Below, piece after piece: positions 6,825 to 14,634 of a DNA stretch of 42,754 nucleotides. This stretch comes from Oscillospiraceae bacterium (GTDB lineage Bacteria; Bacillota; Clostridia; Oscillospirales; Oscillospiraceae). Position numbers and translations under genes: made by a program. The notes beneath the pieces are model-generated. The model saw nothing but the letters and a program-made list of their open reading frames with translations. It did not search any database and was not told the DNA's origin. The DNA is taken from positions 1-42,754 of the forward strand of contig WRDH01000026.1 in assembly GCA_009783555.1 (NCBI GenBank). Reading direction: 5' to 3'. Positions within the stretch are counted from its first letter, which is position 1. Each line of letters opens with the position of its first letter.

Positions 6825-8201
6825 TCATGCGTTTTCGAGGCTCTTTTCTTCATCCGCCTTCGGCAAGCTTCTTGAATGTACCAAATACCAGATTAATACC
6901 CATATCCCGCGCAGTGCAGCGCTTATTGCCACTGCAAGCCAGATCCCGGTTAGTCCTAAATCGGTAAAATGTACTGTCATGTACGCTAATATAACGCGCA
7001 ATACGTTTGACGTAATGCTCGATACAGATGGCGGCACAGTTTTTCCCATCCCTCTGAATATCCCTGCAGCGACACCCTCAAGGCAAGCGGGAATTTGCAC
7101 AAATGCCAGTATTTGCAGATAAAACACACCCATAGCAATAACTGCCGGCTCGTTCGGGACAAATATCCCATAAAGTGTTCTGCCGCCGAAGAAAAGCAAC
7201 ATGGCGACAAGAAATCCCCAAGACGTCATCATAACAGTTGATAAACGAAAACCCTTATTTATCCTCGTCCATTTCCCCGCTCCAAAATTCTGCCCGGTAA
7301 AAGCTGTCAATGCTGCGGCATATCCTCCGGCAATCAACCACGTCAAACTCTCAATCTGTGAACCTACACGTACTGTCGCGAGTGCTCCTGCGCCATATTC
7401 AGCTACAAGTGGCGTCAGCATCATCGTTAGAACTGTGAATAAAAAACTCTCCAAAGAAACAGGTGTAACCCATTTGAATATCTGTTTTATAGTGTCTATA
7501 CAAGGGCGAATTAAAATCTTTACTTTCTCAAATGGTCTGTTTTTGCTTTTCAATAGTACAATAAGTGCCAGACACGCCATCGATGACTGCGAAATCACTG
7601 ATGCAACCGCCGCGCCATGAATACCCCAGCCGGCAGTAAATATCAGCAACGGATCAAGCAGCATATTCAACGTAAATCCGATGCCGTTAATAAACATCGA
7701 CATCCTTGAGTTTCCTGCTCCGTTAAATATACCCGTGACAGCCGCAGTGAAAAAGACAAAAGGCTGCCCAAAGCTAACAATCGCCAAGTATTCACGTGCA
7801 TATTTCTCAACATGAGCCTCTTGTATTCTGAAAAGATTGATTAAAAACTCGTGGAAGGTAATATATACCACAGTTACCAAAATACCCAGCACAATTGCAA
7901 TAACTATTGAATTTTGGGCAAAAGAGCGCGCTGTATCCTTATCTCCCCTGCCAAGGTTTTGAGAAACACCAATCTCCGAACCCATTCGCCCGAACAATAG
8001 AAATGCCATTGATAACCATAAAAATAACCCTGCTGTTCCCGAAGCCGCAACTGCATCACTACTTAATCGCCCGAGCCAAAACATATCCGTCAGATTATAT
8101 GCCATCTGGAATATTTGAGTCATTATAATAGGTCCGGCAACAAAAAACAGCTTATTTACTATGCTGCCTTCAACAAGATTATATTTGCTTACTTTGTCCA
8201 T
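6825..8201 (-). CDS. MATE-family multidrug/cation antiporter
   Basis: The 458-residue protein has about 12 hydrophobic segments and the start typical of MATE exporters (NLVEGSIVNKLFFVAGPIIMTQIFQMAYNLTDMFWLGR, given here only as a family signature in pieces NLVEG, PIIMTQIFQ and NLTDMFWLGRLS). MATE proteins export drugs or metabolites in exchange for Na+ or H+ across the cytoplasmic membrane. The length is normal and no interruption is seen. It starts 39 bp after the M19 dipeptidase gene on the same strand, so the two may be cotranscribed. AATAGGTAG precedes the ATG. The substrate cannot be predicted. Confidence 0.92.
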   Translation of the reverse strand: MDKVSKYNLVEGSIVNKLFFVAGPIIMTQIFQMAYNLTDMFWLGRLSSDAVAASGTAGLFLWLSMAFLLFGRMGSEIGVSQNLGRGDKDTARSFAQNSIVIAIVLGILVTVVYITFHEFLINLFRIQEAHVEKYAREYLAIVSFGQPFVFFTAAVTGIFNGAGNSRMSMFINGIGFTLNMLLDPLLIFTAGWGIHGAAVASVISQSSMACLALIVLLKSKNRPFEKVKILIRPCIDTIKQIFKWVTPVSLESFLFTVLTMMLTPLVAEYGAGALATVRVGSQIESLTWLIAGGYAAALTAFTGQNFGAGKWTRINKGFRLSTVMMTSWGFLVAMLLFFGGRTLYGIFVPNEPAVIAMGVFYLQILAFVQIPACLEGVAAGIFRGMGKTVPPSVSSITSNVLRVILAYMTVHFTDLGLTGIWLAVAISAALRGIWVLIWYLVHSRSLPKADEEKSLENA

Positions 8202-8240
8202 TAACTACCTATTTCATGTTTTGTTATAGAATTTTTATTT

Positions 8241-9440
8241 TTACCCTTCAAAATAACGTTTGAAAAATTCGTAGAAGTTCCCTTCCATTATTCTAAATGA
8301 TGTGTCTTCATCAAACTCGTTTGCCAGCTCCCCGGCGAGTATATTTAGTGATGAAACGTCTGTAATCCCTCGCGGCATTGAAGGAATTCCGTCAAAATCG
8401 CAGCCCAGTCCTATGTGATTTCCTGCTCCGACTTCAATAAAGTGTCTGAAATGAGCCATTATATCGCCCATTGTAGCTCTTGAGTTGGATGTAATAATCT
8501 GCGGGAACATATTAAACCCGATTATCCCGCCGCGTTCCACTATAGCCATTATCTGGTCGTCTTTGAGATTTCTTGGATGCGGCATTACGGAATATGCGTT
8601 AGAATGGCTTGCCATGTACGGACGTGTACTTGTTTCGTGAGCATCCCAAAATCCCGCTTCATTTAAATGCGAGACATCTAAAATCATGCCTAGTTCATCC
8701 ATCCTGCGGATAACCTCAAACCCAAATGGTTTAAGACCTAATGTAGAATTTGTTGCTTGCCCGAAACCAAGCTCGTTTTCACGATTCCATGTGGGTGCAA
8801 GTATTCTGACGCCTCTGTTATAGAAATGGTCAAGGTTCTCAATTTTGCCTTCAAGAGCTTCACCGCCTTCGATAGCAAGGATTGCGCTTATTTTCCCTTC
8901 ACCTGCGATGCGCCTGATATCATCAAGGTCAAGTGCAATTTCTATAAGGTCGCTGTGTTTAGCGATTTCCCTCTCGAAGAAATCAAACATATAGTTCGTA
9001 CGTTCAAAAGCAGTCTGAACCCATCTATCAGAACACCATGCTACAAAGACTTGCACAGGTGCATCAAACTCTGAAAGACGGCTAAAATCAACATCAAGCG
9101 AATTGTTTCTATAAAGGCTTTGCTGCCCCGGATCACGCAGTAAAGCACGTGAAATCGTATCAGCATGCGCATCAATAAACCCGAATGACGGTGGCGGTGG
9201 TTCGGGTGTCGGCTCCGGTGTCGGCGTTGGTGTGGGCTCCGGTGTTGGCTCCGGTTCCGGTGCGGTTGTTGGTGTGGGTTCAAGTGTGGGTGCAGGTGTA
9301 GGTTCGGTTATAAAGTCCGGAGTGTTTTCCGGTTCCGCCGGCGTTTGAGAATCAGACCCGGCAATCAGTGAACAACCGGTCAAAACTAATGTCGGGAGTA
9401 TGAAAATCATGTACAAATATTTTTTCATTCGCTTCTCCAT
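8241..9440 (-). CDS. Membrane dipeptidase (peptidase M19) lipoprotein
   Basis: This 399-residue zinc dipeptidase is exported as a lipoprotein. It has a short signal peptide with lipobox LTGC, then a linker of about 50 residues made of Pro-Thr-Glu repeats (about 32-82), then an M19 domain. Zinc ligand motifs are present: HADT near the start of the domain, AIEGGEAL, LDVSHLN, ASHSNA with PHPRNLKDD, and GLGCDFDG. M19 enzymes cleave dipeptides, often with a D-residue at the C-terminal side, so a role in peptidoglycan or peptide turnover outside the cell is plausible. An alternative ATG four codons downstream would give a more usual signal peptide start. A MATE gene follows. Confidence 0.93.
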   Translation of the reverse strand: MEKRMKKYLYMIFILPTLVLTGCSLIAGSDSQTPAEPENTPDFITEPTPAPTLEPTPTTAPEPEPTPEPTPTPTPEPTPEPPPPSFGFIDAHADTISRALLRDPGQQSLYRNNSLDVDFSRLSEFDAPVQVFVAWCSDRWVQTAFERTNYMFDFFEREIAKHSDLIEIALDLDDIRRIAGEGKISAILAIEGGEALEGKIENLDHFYNRGVRILAPTWNRENELGFGQATNSTLGLKPFGFEVIRRMDELGMILDVSHLNEAGFWDAHETSTRPYMASHSNAYSVMPHPRNLKDDQIMAIVERGGIIGFNMFPQIITSNSRATMGDIMAHFRHFIEVGAGNHIGLGCDFDGIPSMPRGITDVSSLNILAGELANEFDEDTSFRIMEGNFYEFFKRYFEG

Positions 9441-9527
9441 ACCCTGTTACATTTCTCTTTTCTATACTAACCATATGCATTATACTTATGTTATAATATA
9501 TACGCAAGTAAATTAAGCAGATGAGTG

Positions 9528-9562
9528 TGGATTGCCGCGTCGCCATGCTCCTCGCAATGACA
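9528..9562. repeat. REP-like repeat of the GTCATTGCGAGGAGC type
   Basis: On the minus strand the sequence runs GTCATTGCGAGGAGC and ends in GCGGCAATC. This is a widely distributed intergenic repeat pattern in bacteria. A relative is at 27023-27132. It lies just upstream of the GpsA-like gene. Confidence 0.6.
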
Positions 9563-9605
9563 AGGGAGAATATTATCCCTAAATTTCAATAAGTAGAGGT
9601 TGAGT

Positions 9606-10616
9606 ATGGCTATTATTACAGTTATCGGTTCCGGTGCGATGGGTTCGGCAATGAGTGTTCCCGCCAGAACTAACGGGCATACTGTCCGTCTTGTCGGTAC
9701 AATGCTTGATGTAGATATTATTAATCATGCAAAAGAAACAGGATATCACACCGGGTTGAAGCGGACTTTACCTTCCGGTATTGAGTACTTTCAGCTGGAA
9801 GAGCTTGAAACCGCACTTACTGATGTTGACCTTATTATCAGCGGGGTCAGCAGCTTTGGTGTTAAATGGTTTGCAAGTGAAATAATGCCCCGTCTTCCTA
9901 AGAATATTCCTGTTCTTTCCATTACAAAAGGGATGCTAAATCAATCCGATGGTTATATGATATCGTTCCCAAAGTATTACGAAGGACTTTATCCGGATAT
10001 GGACTTTCTTGCGGTAGGCGGTCCCTGTACCAGCTATGAGCTAGTCGATTTGGATAACACCTGTGTCGGAATTTGCGGGAATAATCCTGTATCTCTGGAG
10101 TTTTGCAAGGACTTACTTGCCACTTCGTATTATCATATAAACTTAACTACAGATATCGAGGGCTTTGAATTTGCTGTTGCTCTTAAAAATGCTTATGCTA
10201 TGGCAGTTACCCTGGCACTTGGGCTATCACTAAAGGACGGTGATGTCTTACATTATAACTCCCAGGCGGCTCTGTTCGGGCAAAGCGTTCGAGAAATGCG
10301 TAAGTTGCTGATAATGTTCGGATATAATGGTGACAATCTCGAATACGGAGTCGGTGATTTGTATGTTACAGTGTTTGGAGGCAGAACACGCAAAATCGGC
10401 ACATTGCTGGGAATGGGACACAATCTTGAATACGCTCTTAATGAATTAAGCGGTATAACCTTGGAGTCCGTTGTTATTGCAGAACGCACAAGTAAGGCCG
10501 TCCTTACTTTCATTGACTCCGGAAGAGCAAAAAAAGAGGACTATCCCCTACTTCTGCATGTCTATAATATCATTGCAAATAATGCCCCGGTAGATATACC
10601 TTGGTCTGAGTTTTAA
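9606..10616 (+). CDS. Glycerol-3-phosphate dehydrogenase [NAD(P)+] family protein
   Basis: The 336-residue protein has an N-terminal Rossmann fold with GSGAMGSA (residues 8-15), SITKGML, the AVGGPCTSYEL segment, the lysine motif ALKNAYAMAVTLALGLS, and GVGDLYVTVFGGRTRKIGTLLG in the C-terminal helical domain; these match the GpsA order. GpsA reduces dihydroxyacetone phosphate to sn-glycerol 3-phosphate for phospholipid synthesis. The nucleotide loop (GAMGSA rather than GSWGTA) and several domain 2 positions differ from typical GpsA, so it may be a paralogue with another substrate. ATG at 9606 follows AGAGG; a TTG at 9600 overlaps that site. Confidence 0.75.
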   Translation: MAIITVIGSGAMGSAMSVPARTNGHTVRLVGTMLDVDIINHAKETGYHTGLKRTLPSGIEYFQLEELETALTDVDLIISGVSSFGVKWFASEIMPRLPKNIPVLSITKGMLNQSDGYMISFPKYYEGLYPDMDFLAVGGPCTSYELVDLDNTCVGICGNNPVSLEFCKDLLATSYYHINLTTDIEGFEFAVALKNAYAMAVTLALGLSLKDGDVLHYNSQAALFGQSVREMRKLLIMFGYNGDNLEYGVGDLYVTVFGGRTRKIGTLLGMGHNLEYALNELSGITLESVVIAERTSKAVLTFIDSGRAKKEDYPLLLHVYNIIANNAPVDIPWSEF

Positions 10617-10677
10617 TTAGGCGTATGGTTACTGTACATATGTCACTTGACACATAACTGTTTCCTGAAATCTGCAC

Positions 10678-10780
10678 GTCATTCTGCGCTTTAGCCGCAG
10701 AATCCATGTCGCAACTATGCTATATTTCCGGGTGAATACCTATCACAGCTATAGATTCTGCGACTAACGCGCAGAATGAC
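10678..10780. repeat. Paired-hairpin intergenic repeat (GTCATTCTGCGC ends)
   Basis: The outer arms GTCATTCTGCGC (10678-10689) and GCGCAGAATGAC (10769-10780) are perfect complements. Each half also folds on itself: ATTCTGCG/CGCAGAAT with 7-base loops on both sides. This two-hairpin design is like bacterial interspersed mosaic elements. It separates the convergent GpsA-like and addA genes. Confidence 0.7.
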
Positions 10781-10820
10781 AGGGCTAGGAACGCCCCACT
10801 GTACTGTAACATTTATACTA

Positions 10821-12866
10821 TTATAAAATATATGCATGGTCAATCGAGAAAAAGTATATAATTTTTTCTTTTACATGTTTACCGGTGATATGATGCAGAG
10901 CATCAGCATATGTATTTAGCTGCTGACTATATTGCTGTGCAATTTTGTCAACGTTTTTTTCCGTTACTCTGTTTGTTTTGAAGTCAACGACTACTATTTC
11001 ATTGTCTTCCTCAAAGAAGCAATCAACAACACCCTGAAGCAGGATTTTTTCAGTTCCGCCGCCGGGATAGAATTCTTCAGCGGGTCTTAAAATTGAGAAT
11101 TTGAACTCTCTTTCCATCATTTTCGCAGCGGTCATGCGAACACCTAATGTTGATGATAACAACTTTTTAATCTTACCAATATTGATCTTGTCAATCTGTT
11201 CATTTGTCAAGAACCCAATATTGCTAAGTCGTTGCAGCTCCTTTGCGACTCTATTGTTGTCGTGTTCATGCGAACTCTTTTTATAGTCTATGTGCTGCAA
11301 CACAAGATGCATTAGAGTTCCTTGGTCTGCAGCGGTCAGTTCTTTATTGCCGGAGATGAATAAGGGAGAAGAAACCGGTGCACTCTTTTCCTTTTCTTTC
11401 TGCACCCATGGGGCAAGCTCAGCTTCGGGGTCGAGAAGTGCTTTCAGACCGGTAACCGTTAGTTTTGAAGGTAGGTCAACAGACGATTTGAACGGATATG
11501 AAAAGCGAGAATCTGTCTCTGAGATTGTTTCACGACTTGAATCGGCACTTAAATCAGATTCATAGGTAACCCCCGTCAGCGGTAAGGGAACAATTTTCTT
11601 TTCAGCTCCGGAAGCAAGATTGCGAATAGATTCAATTATGCCGGAATCCAAATAATTTATTGAAAGCTCAGCATCCTCAATGCCTCTTATTCCAACCAAA
11701 ATCCACTCTATCATACTTTTCAGAGCCAGTGCAGCCTGCGGATCGACTATTCCTGCAGGAATTTCTTCGAGTTGCTCTTTAGTTCGCTCTGTGTTTTTTA
11801 AAGTTGCTGTTATGATTAACTTTTCTCGTGCTCTTGTCATTGCAACGTATAATACACGCAACTCCTCGGACAGCATCTCATCATTTAATTTATTTTGAAT
11901 TGCCGTTCTGGCGAGTGTTGAATATCTAATACGCTGTGTCGGATCAGTTAACATAACGCCAAGACCTAACTCGTTATGAAAGACTACATTCTTTCGAATA
12001 TCCTGGAAGTTATTAAACTTAGAAGTGTTTGCCAATATTACGATCGGAAACTCCAATCCTTTAGATTTATGTATGCTCATTATTTTGACGGAATTGTAAC
12101 TTTCCGGGAAGGTGCTCTTATCATTTACTCTATCGGTTAATTCAATTCCTCTATCTTGGAGGTTTTTAATAAAGCGTAAGAAACCGTATACACCTTTGTA
12201 CCCACTCCTTTCAAATTGCTTCGCACTTTCAGCTAATAAGATAAGATTACCTTTCCTTTTCTCTCCACCACGCATTTTGCTGACTAAATCAAGCAGTCCT
12301 GTTCTATTATACATGTTCCAAATGAACCTGTCTGATGATATATCTCCGGACATTATTCTAAGGTCATCTATGTCTGATAGCATTTTCTTGCATTTCACTC
12401 TTGTTTCATCTGACACTATGTCACGTTCTGCCGACTCTTTTATGCTTGAGTATAAGTCCTTCTCTCTCGACTTTAGCTTTAACTCTGCCAGCTCATCAGC
12501 AGTGAAATTATACAAAGGACTATTCATTACTGATGCCAATGGAATGTCTTGAATTGGATTATCGATTACTGCCAGCAATGAGAGTGCAGTTATCACTTCC
12601 GTCGTTTCGAAATATCCCTCTCCTCCCGGAAACTCTATAGGAATGTCAATTTCTGAGAGTGCAGCAGCATATTGCCAAGCTCGCCCCTTTACTGAACGAA
12701 GCAATATTACAATATCAGAGAATGTTATATCTCTTTCACTGCCGTCATCGTCCGGAACTTGATACCTCTCGTTAATCAGTCTTTTTATCTTTTGTGCAAT
12801 GTATTCAGCCTCTATCTTTATTGCAGTCGGACTCTCCTCGTCGTCTTCTACCCCAAAGGTACTCAT
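10821..12866 (-). CDS. addA: AddA, C-terminal part (helicase motifs and RecB-type nuclease), frameshifted
   Basis: These 681 residues are the C-terminal half of the AddA helicase-nuclease subunit. They include superfamily 1 helicase motifs (SIHKSKGLEFPIVILAN and LRVLYVAMTRAREKLII) and the RecB-family nuclease motif (LLQGVVDCFFEEDNEIVVVDFKTNR, containing the GxxD and DxK catalytic residues). With the part at 12962-14536 it makes a protein of the normal AddA length of about 1200 residues. The matching frame runs upstream without a stop to about 12966 (reading NRLSETEKLAKG and EIDLIDM), so the break with the N-terminal part is a single one-base frame change. Translation from the ATG at 12866 alone is unlikely to be physiological. 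AddA acts with AddB in double-strand break repair. Confidence 0.88.
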   Translation of the reverse strand: MSTFGVEDDEESPTAIKIEAEYIAQKIKRLINERYQVPDDDGSERDITFSDIVILLRSVKGRAWQYAAALSEIDIPIEFPGGEGYFETTEVITALSLLAVIDNPIQDIPLASVMNSPLYNFTADELAELKLKSREKDLYSSIKESAERDIVSDETRVKCKKMLSDIDDLRIMSGDISSDRFIWNMYNRTGLLDLVSKMRGGEKRKGNLILLAESAKQFERSGYKGVYGFLRFIKNLQDRGIELTDRVNDKSTFPESYNSVKIMSIHKSKGLEFPIVILANTSKFNNFQDIRKNVVFHNELGLGVMLTDPTQRIRYSTLARTAIQNKLNDEMLSEELRVLYVAMTRAREKLIITATLKNTERTKEQLEEIPAGIVDPQAALALKSMIEWILVGIRGIEDAELSINYLDSGIIESIRNLASGAEKKIVPLPLTGVTYESDLSADSSRETISETDSRFSYPFKSSVDLPSKLTVTGLKALLDPEAELAPWVQKEKEKSAPVSSPLFISGNKELTAADQGTLMHLVLQHIDYKKSSHEHDNNRVAKELQRLSNIGFLTNEQIDKINIGKIKKLLSSTLGVRMTAAKMMEREFKFSILRPAEEFYPGGGTEKILLQGVVDCFFEEDNEIVVVDFKTNRVTEKNVDKIAQQYSQQLNTYADALHHITGKHVKEKIIYFFSIDHAYIL

Positions 12867-12961
12867 GTCAATAAGATCAATTTCAACGATATTCCCTTTA
12901 CCCGTTACATCTGTAACTTCCGGAGCTTCTGCTGCTCCTTTTGCTAATTTCTCCGTTTCAC

Positions 12962-14536
12962 TTAACCTATTCCCTTGTATTCCTTGCTTTCCTTGTATTC
13001 CTTCACGATTCTTCTGCCGGGAACGAGAGCTTCCTTATCTGTGTACTCTAACTCTCCAAACTCTTTGGACATTATATTACAGAAAATATGATTAACAACC
13101 TTAAGTATTCCATCATCCGACCTGAAATTATGCGAAAGATGGACTTTTTTTCCGTGCATAGTTGTGTCCGGGTGCTGACTAGTTCCAATCTCAGTAAACT
13201 CACTGTACTTATATAAGAAAATAGTCGGATCGGCAAGTCTGAATCTATAAATTGATTGTTTTACATCACCGACCATGAATATATTGCCGGAATCAGTTGA
13301 GATTGCGTTGAATATTAATTCTTGAACAGCATTCACATCCTGATACTCATCAATCATAACTTCCTTAAATCTTAAAGATATACTCCTCGCAAGCTCTTTC
13401 TTGACACCGGTTTCCATATCAACCAGTAAAGAGAGTGTCAGGTGCTCTAGATCTGAAAAGTCTACGACCCCTTTTTTTCGTTTTTCTTCAGCATACTCTG
13501 CATCAAAGTCAAGAACAAGTCGCAATAGTGCAGTAATTGCAATGCTTATGTCCTGTGCATCTTTTAAGTGTTCTTCCGAACTGTATTCAAGTTCTTTAAG
13601 GTGTTTTTTGAGTTCTTTAATACAGTATAAGCGGGTTTCCTTTAGTTTATCATGTCCCTTTATTGGCTTTGGACGAGGAAATTCAATAAACGAATGCCGT
13701 CTTGCTTCATCCCAGCCTATATCAAGTGCTGATAGAAGGGGGTAAATCTGCGTTATGACACTATCAACGCTCTGTGCATATTTACTCTCATATTCTGTAT
13801 GCTTAGTCATTGTACTTCTTAAGCTTATAAACCCGGCAAGGCAATGACTTATCTTACTTTTTATTCGCTTAAGCATATATTCGCCAAAATCTGTTTGTGA
13901 GATATCGGTAATAATAGTCAGGTTATTTTGCTTCTCAATTTGATTCTTTATCCAGGCCTCCGGCAGAGGCAAGCTTTGCAGCTTTCTGTACAGCGTTAAG
14001 AGAGCTTCAACTAATAACCTGTCATCACGTCTGTCTGCGACAGTATCAATCAAGGCTGTAAAGCCGGGATAATCCTCAAGCTTTTCATAAATCCCACTAA
14101 GAACCTTATCAGCCACTTCATTCATAATCATTGTGCATTCGCTCTCATCCGCAACCCGAAAGTCCGGTGGAAGCCGGACAAGATGAGCATTTTCCCGTAA
14201 TATCTCCGAGCAAAATGCATGAATTGTGTCTATTGACGCGCCTTTGCAGAGCATTGCCTGACGGCGTAAGCGTGTATTTCCGGGCGATTTGCTGAGTCTG
14301 TTTAACAGTTCCTCGTAAATTTTCTCACGCAATTCATATGCTGCTGCTCTTGTATAAGTAATTACAAGAAACTCATCAATGTTAACTCCCTCATCAACAA
14401 AACTAAGCAAGCGTTCGATAAGCACTTTGGTCTTCCCGGAGCCTGCCGCAGCAGAGACAAGCAACGCCCCGCCACGGTAATTTATGGCAGCCTTCTGCTC
14501 AGGTGTAAAATTAACTACAGTATCATTTAAGCTCAC
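12962..14536 (-). CDS. addA: AddA, N-terminal part (Walker A helicase), ends at frameshift
   Basis: This is the N-terminal part of the AddA ATP-dependent helicase/nuclease, with the motor Walker A AAAGSGKTKVL, the region KGASIDTIHAFCSEILRENA, the Walker B region MIDEYQDVNAVQELIF, and VGDVKQSIYRFRLADP. The frame ends at TAA at 12962-12964, in the middle of the protein. Adding one base to the C-run at 12972-12974 (a G-run in the gene) would join it to the following 681-residue part. Two copies of a 13-bp sequence with an 18-bp period lie here (12973-12985 and 12991-13003). I chose the GTG at 14536, 8 bases after AGGGAG; a TTG at 14563 is possible. The gene follows addB on the same strand. Confidence 0.88.
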   Translation of the reverse strand: MSLNDTVVNFTPEQKAAINYRGGALLVSAAAGSGKTKVLIERLLSFVDEGVNIDEFLVITYTRAAAYELREKIYEELLNRLSKSPGNTRLRRQAMLCKGASIDTIHAFCSEILRENAHLVRLPPDFRVADESECTMIMNEVADKVLSGIYEKLEDYPGFTALIDTVADRRDDRLLVEALLTLYRKLQSLPLPEAWIKNQIEKQNNLTIITDISQTDFGEYMLKRIKSKISHCLAGFISLRSTMTKHTEYESKYAQSVDSVITQIYPLLSALDIGWDEARRHSFIEFPRPKPIKGHDKLKETRLYCIKELKKHLKELEYSSEEHLKDAQDISIAITALLRLVLDFDAEYAEEKRKKGVVDFSDLEHLTLSLLVDMETGVKKELARSISLRFKEVMIDEYQDVNAVQELIFNAISTDSGNIFMVGDVKQSIYRFRLADPTIFLYKYSEFTEIGTSQHPDTTMHGKKVHLSHNFRSDDGILKVVNHIFCNIMSKEFGELEYTDKEALVPGRRIVKEYKESKEYKGIG

Positions 14537-14571
14537 AAGCGTTTCTCCCTGCTTTATCAACAATTTCTCAA

Positions 14572-14634
14572 CTAAGCACTAATTCCTGGACTCTATGTCC
14601 TAAATCCTAGGCCCTAAACCCTAGACCCTAACTG
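14572..14634 (-). repeat. Nine degenerate heptamers (CTARRYC) at the addB stop codon
   Basis: Nine 7-bp units in a row fit the plus-strand consensus CTARRYC, similar to telomere heptamers. Eight of nine begin with CTA, which is TAG on the coding strand. Because 7 is not a multiple of 3, consecutive units place stops in all three frames. One of them (14614-14616) is the addB stop. The array fills the gap between addB and addA. Confidence 0.75.

Noticed and set aside
12955..12990. Programmed -1 ribosomal frameshift in addA
   Set aside because: No X-XXY-YYZ slippery heptamer is seen at the junction; a single-base change or sequencing error is simpler.
14572..14634. True telomere sequence or linear replicon end
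   Set aside because: The array is internal between addB and addA, highly degenerate, and has no hairpin end.
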